From an uncultured Muribaculaceae bacterium (lineage in GTDB: Bacteria > Bacteroidota > Bacteroidia > Bacteroidales > Muribaculaceae), in the NCBI GenBank assembly GCA_910584525.1, contig CAJUAT010000066.1, positions 1 through 12,467 of the forward strand: DNA of 12,467 bases. Direction: 5' to 3'. A program made the translations under genes and the position numbers. The notes under the pieces were generated by a model. It saw only the letters and a program-made list of their open reading frames with translations. It was not told where the DNA came from and searched no databases. Below are positions 7,504 through 12,467 of this stretch, in pieces (position 1 is the stretch's first letter; every line of letters starts with the position of its first letter).

Positions 7504-10494
7504 ATGGAGAGGGTCGACGACACGATGCTGGGCAAACTGTATCTCAAGGATACGGCCTTTCAGACGCTGATGCAGCGCCGGATTTTCAACGTGCTGTTGA
7601 TAGCCACTCCCTACGACGCCTTTGTCCTCGAGGAGGATGGCCGAATCGAGGAACAGATCTACAACGAATATGTGTCGCTGAACCTGACGTCGCCGCCGCG
7701 TTTCACGATGGTGGCCACGTATGGCGAGGCATATGCCCAGCTGCGTGAGAAGAGCTTCGACATGATTATCGCCATGCCCGGCGTGGACATCAGCGAGACA
7801 TTCCGTGAGGCTGTCAATATCGACTGGGAATATCCCGAGATACCTTTTGTGGTGCTCACGCCCTTCAGCAAGGAGGTGCGCCGGCGTATCGCCAACGAGG
7901 ACCTGCGGGGTGTGGACTATGTCTTCTCTTGGCTTGGCAACGTCGACCTGATATTGGCCATCATCAAGCTGGTGGAAGACAGCATGAACGCACCCAACGA
8001 CATTCTCGACACGGGAGTGCAGGCCATCCTTCTTGTGGAGGACTCGATACGCTTCTACAGCTCGATATTGCCCTATCTTTTCAAGTTTCTTCTCAAGCAG
8101 AGCAAGGAGTTCAGCAAGGAGGCCCTCAACCAGCACGAGGCCTCGTTGCGTATGCGTGGACGCAGCAAGGTGTTCCTTGCCAAGAATTACGAGGAGGCCA
8201 CGGCTATCATCGACAAGTATGGCGACAATATCCTGGGGATGGTCACCGACGCCCGTTTCCCGGTAAACGGCGAGAAGGACCCCGACGCCGGAATGCGACT
8301 CGCCGAGTATCTGCACAGCCGCAATCCACATGCGCCGGTAATCATGGAGAGCCAGGAAAGCTCCAACCGTCAAAGAGCCGAAGAGGCCGGATATACATTC
8401 CTCGACAAGAACTCCAAGAAGCTGCCCGTTGACCTGCGTGCCGCCGTCATTAAGGAGTTCGGTTTCGGCGACTTCATAGTGCGCTATCCCTCCAACGGCC
8501 GCGAGATGATGCGCATACACAACCTCAAGGAACTGCAGAACGGCATCTTCGAGATTCCCAGCGACCTGCTGCATTTCTATTCGCAGAACAACTGTATAAG
8601 CCGGTGGCTCTATTCACGGGCACTCTTCCCGATTGCCGAGGCGTTGAAGCATCACGTGTTCAAGGATATCGAGGATGCGCCGAAGGTCCGCAAGCTGGTG
8701 TTCGAGTGCATAGTGCGTTACCGGCGGATGAAGAACCGGGGAGTGGTTGCCGAGTTCGACCGCGACAATTACGACGACTACAGCAATTTCGCCCGCATAG
8801 GACAGGGGTCGATGGGCGGCAAGGGGCGCGGCCTGGCATTCATCGACCAGATTATCAAGCGCAACCCCGTGTGCGACAATTTCGAAGGAGTGCAGATCAC
8901 CATCCCTCATACGCTGGTGGTATGCACCGATATCTTCGACGAGTTCATGGACCGTAACGGTCTATACCAGATAGCGTTGAGCGACGCCCCCGACGAGGAG
9001 ATACTGCGGGCCTTTCTCAACGCGGAGCTTCCCGAGGAGGTCAACGAAGACTTTCTGGCCTTTTTCGATGTGGTTCACCGCCCGCTGGCCGTACGCAGCT
9101 CCTCCTTGCTCGAGGACTCCCATTACCAGCCTTTCGCCGGAATATACTCCACCTACATGATACCCTACATCCCCGACATATCAGCGCGGCTGAGGATGTT
9201 GTCGGCGGCTGTGAAAGCGGTATACGCATCGGTGTATTTCGCCGACTCCAAGGCATACATGATGGCCACAAGCAACGTGATTGACCAGGAGAAGATGGCC
9301 GTGATTCTGCAGGAGGTGGCCGGCAATGACCATGACGGATTCTATTACCCCAACTTCTCGGGCGTTGGACGCAGCCTCAATTACTATCCCATAGGCGACG
9401 AAAAGAGTTCCGAGGGCGTGGTGGAGATAGCGGCCGGACTCGGCGAGTACATCGTCGACGGCAGCAAGGCCCTGCGCTTCAGTCCCGCGCATCCCGAACA
9501 TGTGGTGCAGACATCCACGGTGCAATCGGCGTTGCGCGACACCCAGACTTACCTCTACGGCCTGCAGCCGAAGATTGTGGCCAACGACGATTTCTCCGTC
9601 GACAACAACTTCAATATCTCCCGCATTCCTGTGGCCGACGCTTTCAAAAGCGGATCGCTGAAGTACATGGTCTCCACTTACGATGTCAACGACGACATGC
9701 TCCGTGACACTGAGGCGGGGCCAGGCCGAAAGGTGCTTACTTTCGCCAACATACTAAAGCACGACAGATTCCCGCTGGCGCGCATCGCCAGGTTCATGCT
9801 CGAGACCGGGCAGTATGAGCTGGGACGTCCCGTGGAGATAGAGTTTGCAGGCAACATATTCGCCGAGCCGGATGCCGACGGACGCATAGGCACTGTCTAC
9901 TGGCTGCAAATCAGGCCGATTGTCGACCGCAAGGAGATGCTCGACAACAAGATCATCAAGCTGCCTGACGAGAAACTTCTGATGCGCAGCGACATGGCCC
10001 TGGGTCATGGAGTGATGGACAATGTGCGTCATGTGGTGTATGTCAAGGAAGGAGCCTTCGACAGCCTGCGTACGCGCGAGATAGCCGCCGAGGTGGCCGA
10101 CATCAACAAGGAACTTACCGACGCCGGACAACCCTATATCCTTCTGGGTCCGGGCCGATGGGGCACCAGCGACCCGGCTCTGGGCATCCCGGTGCGGTGG
10201 CCGCAGATTGCCAATGCTCGACTGATTGTGGAGTCGGCTCTCCCCGGCTTCAGGATAGAACCGAGCCAGGGTACGCATTTCTTCCAGAACCTTACCTCCT
10301 TCGGCACGGGTTACTTTACCATCGACATGCAGGCCGGCAGCGGTTATCTCGATATGGGATACCTCGACGCGATGCCTGCGGAGGAGGAGACGGAGTTTAT
10401 AAGGGTGGTGCGTTTCGACGAGCCGCTCACCATAGCCATCAACGGTATGAAATCGAAGGGGGTGGTTATGAAACCGGGTATTGCCGACACCTGA
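7504..10494 (+). CDS. Tandem receiver + PPDK_N ATP-grasp protein (PEP/pyruvate-binding domain family, not a complete PEP synthase)
   Basis: A 996-aa cytoplasmic multidomain protein. Residues 28-158 look like a receiver domain without the acidic pair, the phospho-acceptor Asp (MIIAMPGVD, 87-95) or the Lys (W143). Residues 173-318 are a receiver with everything in place: E179/D180 (LLVEDS), D249 (VTDARFP), S283 and K302 (FLDKNS). Residues 430-806 match the ATP-binding domain of pyruvate phosphate dikinase/PEP synthase: GQGSMGGKGRGLAFI (432-447), AVRSSSLLEDSHYQPFAGIY (529-548), AAGLGEYIVDG (643-653) and LQIRP (801-805). Residues 807-996 include GPGRWGTSDPALGIPV (882-897) and SQGTHFFQNL (921-930), a domain I cannot name. 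The swivelling His domain and PEP-binding barrel are absent, so phosphate must go to another acceptor. Close relatives are often labelled PEP synthase. ATG 7525 is an alternative start. The next gene overlaps by one base. Control by phosphorylation of D249 is inferred. Confidence 0.85.
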   Translation: MERVDDTMLGKLYLKDTAFQTLMQRRIFNVLLIATPYDAFVLEEDGRIEEQIYNEYVSLNLTSPPRFTMVATYGEAYAQLREKSFDMIIAMPGVDISETFREAVNIDWEYPEIPFVVLTPFSKEVRRRIANEDLRGVDYVFSWLGNVDLILAIIKLVEDSMNAPNDILDTGVQAILLVEDSIRFYSSILPYLFKFLLKQSKEFSKEALNQHEASLRMRGRSKVFLAKNYEEATAIIDKYGDNILGMVTDARFPVNGEKDPDAGMRLAEYLHSRNPHAPVIMESQESSNRQRAEEAGYTFLDKNSKKLPVDLRAAVIKEFGFGDFIVRYPSNGREMMRIHNLKELQNGIFEIPSDLLHFYSQNNCISRWLYSRALFPIAEALKHHVFKDIEDAPKVRKLVFECIVRYRRMKNRGVVAEFDRDNYDDYSNFARIGQGSMGGKGRGLAFIDQIIKRNPVCDNFEGVQITIPHTLVVCTDIFDEFMDRNGLYQIALSDAPDEEILRAFLNAELPEEVNEDFLAFFDVVHRPLAVRSSSLLEDSHYQPFAGIYSTYMIPYIPDISARLRMLSAAVKAVYASVYFADSKAYMMATSNVIDQEKMAVILQEVAGNDHDGFYYPNFSGVGRSLNYYPIGDEKSSEGVVEIAAGLGEYIVDGSKALRFSPAHPEHVVQTSTVQSALRDTQTYLYGLQPKIVANDDFSVDNNFNISRIPVADAFKSGSLKYMVSTYDVNDDMLRDTEAGPGRKVLTFANILKHDRFPLARIARFMLETGQYELGRPVEIEFAGNIFAEPDADGRIGTVYWLQIRPIVDRKEMLDNKIIKLPDEKLLMRSDMALGHGVMDNVRHVVYVKEGAFDSLRTREIAAEVADINKELTDAGQPYILLGPGRWGTSDPALGIPVRWPQIANARLIVESALPGFRIEPSQGTHFFQNLTSFGTGYFTIDMQAGSGYLDMGYLDAMPAEEETEFIRVVRFDEPLTIAINGMKSKGVVMKPGIADT

Positions 10495-10985
10495 TGGGGA
10501 AGGCTCTGGACATATGGCTTCATCCGCGTCGGACCATGGAAGAGCTTGACGAGTTGACCATTACCAACGCCGACCTCTCCTCCCGTCTTGAAAAGAGCGA
10601 GGAGGAGCTGAGGGTGGGAGAGGAAGAGCTTATCGCCGAGCGGGCTTCTGCCTCGGAGCTTCGCTGCAAGGTAGGGGAGCTGCAGGAGGAGCTTGAACGC
10701 CGCGACGAGGAACTTCGCGACTTGCGCGACCGTCTCGATGAATGGAAAGACATGGACCGCCGTGTCAGCGAGTTCGAGCGGGGGCTCACTGCCGTGGAGG
10801 ATATGAAGAGACATTACGAAGACAGGATAGGCAGACTGCGTGCCAAGATAATCGAGATGCGCGAGAGCGGCCGTAAGGGAGAGGCCGATCATGCCGGCGG
10901 CAAGACACCGGTGATTGACATGACGTTGGCTGCCCCGCTTGCCGACGATGACCCCGATGCCGACTGGCTGCAGCCTCTCCCCTGA
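10494..10985 (+). CDS. Hypothetical coiled-coil protein with acidic C-terminal tail
   Basis: A 163-aa protein that I do not recognise. Its ATG shares one base with the stop of the ATP-grasp gene (TGATG), so translation is probably coupled. After an N-terminal MGKALDIWLHPRRT, residues about 14-124 are nearly all charged or leucine-rich with heptad-like spacing (for example GELQEELERRDEELRDLRDR, 61-80), indicating a long coiled coil. A linker leads to a strongly acidic end, DDDPDADWLQPLP (151-163). No signal peptide or membrane segment is seen. Coupling and position suggest a dimeric adaptor or scaffold for the receiver/ATP-grasp protein or the CHASE2 protein that follows; this is inference from context only. 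An upstream extension of the frame to 10158 lies inside the previous gene and is not used. Confidence 0.7.
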   Translation: MGKALDIWLHPRRTMEELDELTITNADLSSRLEKSEEELRVGEEELIAERASASELRCKVGELQEELERRDEELRDLRDRLDEWKDMDRRVSEFERGLTAVEDMKRHYEDRIGRLRAKIIEMRESGRKGEADHAGGKTPVIDMTLAAPLADDDPDADWLQPLP

Positions 10986-11029
10986 CTTCGACTACGACAA
11001 GGGTCTTGCGACTTTTGACCTATAACGAA

Positions 11030-12250
11030 ATGCAAAAGAAACTGAGGGAAATAATATCAAGCATACCGAAAGCGCTGGGCATCACGGTGCTGGCCTTTCT
11101 GTTGTCGATGGTCCTGGCGGTGCCGTTCAATGCCATCACCACGGCGGTGGTGAGCGCGCCGGAGAAGAACGACCTGCGCATGGCCGACATGTTCGCCCAG
11201 TTTGCCGACAACAGGAGCGTCAGCGACTACGACGACAGGATAGTGCTCGTGAACATCGGTGCCGGCGGCCGTGAAGAGATTGCCGAGCTGCTGGGCATCG
11301 TGGAGGAGGGAGCACCCAAGGTGATAGGCCTCGACGTGAATTTCCCGAAGGCGGGTGCTGAGAGTGTCGATAGCCTGCTGGTGGAGGCTGTGTCGCTCAC
11401 CGGGAATATGGTATGCGCCCAGACTGTCACGGCCGACAATGGTAAGTTCAGCCCCGGTGTCCGTCCCTTTTTCTACGGTCAGGTGCCCGGTATGGAATAT
11501 GGAGTGGTGACATGGCCTACGGAGAACCCAGACGCCAGAGTGCGGCAATACAGGGTGGATTTCCCGGTGCAGGGCGACACGTTGGTGTCGTTTGCCGGAC
11601 TATTGGCCGAGAGGTATTCTCCCGGAGCATTGCGGCGCTTCCGCAGTCATGATTCCGAACTGGGCATCATAGACTTCCCGTCGCGGCGGTTCCCGGTGTA
11701 CGATGCCGGCGAGGTCGCCGACCATCTGGAAGACCTCACCGGAAAGATTGTGCTCATAGGCGGCATGAACGACCTCGACGACTCTCATGCCACGCCGGTG
11801 TCGCCCAGAATGCCCGGAGTCCAGATTCACGCCCATATCATCGCCAACCTTATCGACGGAGACTGGCCCGTGGATATTACGTATCCATACGATGCGCTTA
11901 TAGCCCTGGCCGCCTGCTTCATAATGGTGATGATTTCCCTTAACCTCAAAAAAGATTACAAAGGTATCGCGATGCGCTTCCTGCAGGTAGGATGCGCATA
12001 TCTGGCCATAAGGACGGGCTACTGGCTGTATGTGGACCATGCCGTGATTCTGGACCTCACCACCACTTTGCTCATGATTACCTTCGGCATGTTCGCCATT
12101 GATGTGTGGAACGGCATATGGTACTTCGGGAACAAAATTTTTAGAGCGCGTTCCGTAAAATTTCGGGGCCGTAGGGGCGGCTCTTTTCGAGCAGATTTTA
12201 CGAGTCGAGAAGGGAGCGATGCGGGCATCGTGACCGACGAGACCTCGTAA
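11030..12250 (+). CDS. CHASE2 domain-containing membrane protein without an output domain
   Basis: A 406-aa membrane protein. After TM1 (about residues 16-34), residues 69-277 form an extracytoplasmic CHASE2 sensor domain: IVLVNIGAGGREEIAELL (71-88), KVIGLDVNF (97-105) and the hallmark GKIVLIGGMNDLDDSHATPV (238-257) followed by MPGVQIHAHIIANL. Three more helices follow (about 287-306, 313-335, 337-358), as in CHASE2 sensors, then a basic, Gly/Arg/Ser-rich tail of about 45 residues. CHASE2 proteins usually end in a kinase, cyclase or GGDEF domain. None is present, so the signal must pass to a separate partner, plausibly the two proteins encoded just upstream. The ligand is unknown. I prefer ATG 11030; an in-frame TTG at 11006 would add eight residues. 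The last 30 codons overlap an inverted repeat that spans the stop codon. Confidence 0.85.
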   Translation: MQKKLREIISSIPKALGITVLAFLLSMVLAVPFNAITTAVVSAPEKNDLRMADMFAQFADNRSVSDYDDRIVLVNIGAGGREEIAELLGIVEEGAPKVIGLDVNFPKAGAESVDSLLVEAVSLTGNMVCAQTVTADNGKFSPGVRPFFYGQVPGMEYGVVTWPTENPDARVRQYRVDFPVQGDTLVSFAGLLAERYSPGALRRFRSHDSELGIIDFPSRRFPVYDAGEVADHLEDLTGKIVLIGGMNDLDDSHATPVSPRMPGVQIHAHIIANLIDGDWPVDITYPYDALIALAACFIMVMISLNLKKDYKGIAMRFLQVGCAYLAIRTGYWLYVDHAVILDLTTTLLMITFGMFAIDVWNGIWYFGNKIFRARSVKFRGRRGGSFRADFTSREGSDAGIVTDETS

Positions 12251-12269
12251 AAGATGCCGAAAAGAGACG
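12178..12269. repeat. Imperfect inverted repeat straddling the CHASE2 stop codon
   Basis: The reverse complement of 12178-12203 matches 12245-12269 at 22 of 26 aligned positions, with blocks TCGTAAAA, TGC and CGAAAAGAG shared and one single-base gap. The 41-base interval (12204-12244) holds a small CGATG-CGGG-CATCG hairpin. The left arm can instead pair with 12154-12161 (CGTAAAAT with ATTTTACG at 12195-12202). The TAA stop (12248-12250) lies in the right arm. There is no T tract after it, so it is not a standard terminator. Confidence 0.6.
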
Positions 12270-12467
12270 GGGCGGAGGTAATTTTAATGTCGTCGGAGTT
12301 ATTCCTATGATTGAAAAATTCCTCGTCCGATACCCTTCCGGTCTCAGCATCAGAGAATAAGGATTTATTATTATTCTTCAATATAAGGATACGCGATTTG
12401 TGAAAATATTATAATTGAAGTGATTTAAACTTATTTCAAAAACATAAAAAGTCTTTTAAGATATAAA
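12251..12467. other. AT-rich 3' intergenic region without a supportable gene
   Basis: After the CHASE2 stop there are 217 bases with no convincing frame. The first 20 belong to the inverted repeat described separately. From about 12356 the sequence becomes very AT-rich. A weak seven-pair AT stem (12354-12360 with 12371-12377, ten-base loop) and isolated promoter-like words (TTTG at 12397-12400) are present, but nothing has correct spacing. It may hold the promoter of a gene beyond the window. Confidence 0.5.

Noticed and set aside
7453..8574. 373-aa open frame on the - strand
   Set aside because: Antisense to the receiver domains. The composition is typical of reverse-read coding DNA and no family is recognisable.
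7504..10494. Calling the 996-aa protein a phosphoenolpyruvate synthase (ppsA) or pyruvate phosphate dikinase
   Set aside because: Only the ATP-grasp domain is present. The catalytic phosphohistidine domain and the PEP/pyruvate barrel are missing, so it cannot carry out the full reaction by the known mechanism.
11006..11029. TTG 11006 as start of the CHASE2 gene
   Set aside because: Eight extra residues without clear family support. An ATG is available at 11030 directly before the basic segment preceding TM1. It cannot be fully excluded.
12353..12378. Hairpin as terminator of the CHASE2 gene
   Set aside because: The stem is almost all A-T, the loop is ten bases, and no T tract follows.
12019..12381. 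120-aa - strand frame extending into the 3' intergenic region
   Set aside because: Most of it is antisense to the CHASE2 gene. The intergenic part is low-complexity and no family is recognisable.
12397..12417. Promoter in the final AT-rich stretch
   Set aside because: TTTG at 12397-12400 and TATAATTG at 12410-12417 are only nine bases apart, and the second has a mismatch to TAnnTTTG.

Overview
The window looks like chromosomal DNA from the phylum Bacteroidota, order Bacteroidales. Its fairly high GC and gene content suggest a Muribaculaceae-like gut commensal, but that family-level guess is inference. The evidence is family content typical of this group (a DUF2723/GT117-type membrane glycosyltransferase, a DUF4271 membrane protein, a HemD-like protein of the Bacteroidales type), a Bacteroidetes-style promoter (TTTG, 20 bp, TAATTTTG) before the first gene, and starts without clear Shine-Dalgarno sequences. 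All eight genes are on the + strand and tightly packed. No tRNA, rRNA, CRISPR array or insertion sequence was seen.

Layout. Positions 1-38 hold the intrinsic terminator of a gene lying before the window. Positions 41-130 hold nine copies of a 10-bp repeat (consensus AATCGGGATT), followed by a promoter at 186-217. The first block (270-6689) looks envelope-related: a 1315-aa DUF2723/GT117-like glycosyltransferase, a NodB-type polysaccharide deacetylase, an extended SDR (NAD-dependent epimerase family) and a six-helix DUF4271 protein. A HemD-like uroporphyrinogen-III synthase homologue follows (6730-7488), possibly with its own promoter inside the end of the DUF4271 gene.

The most unusual block is 7504-12250. 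A 996-aa protein carries two N-terminal receiver domains, the first degenerate and the second with all phosphorylation residues, then a PPDK_N ATP-grasp domain and a C-terminal domain I cannot name. It lacks the phosphohistidine and PEP-binding parts of a true PEP synthase. Its stop overlaps the start of a 163-aa coiled-coil protein, followed by a four-helix CHASE2 protein with no output domain. Together they look like the parts of a signalling pathway: envelope sensor, coiled-coil linker and receiver-controlled nucleotide-dependent enzyme. That functional link is inference.

The CHASE2 gene ends in an unusual inverted repeat that straddles its stop codon. The last 217 bases are AT-rich and hold no gene I can support.
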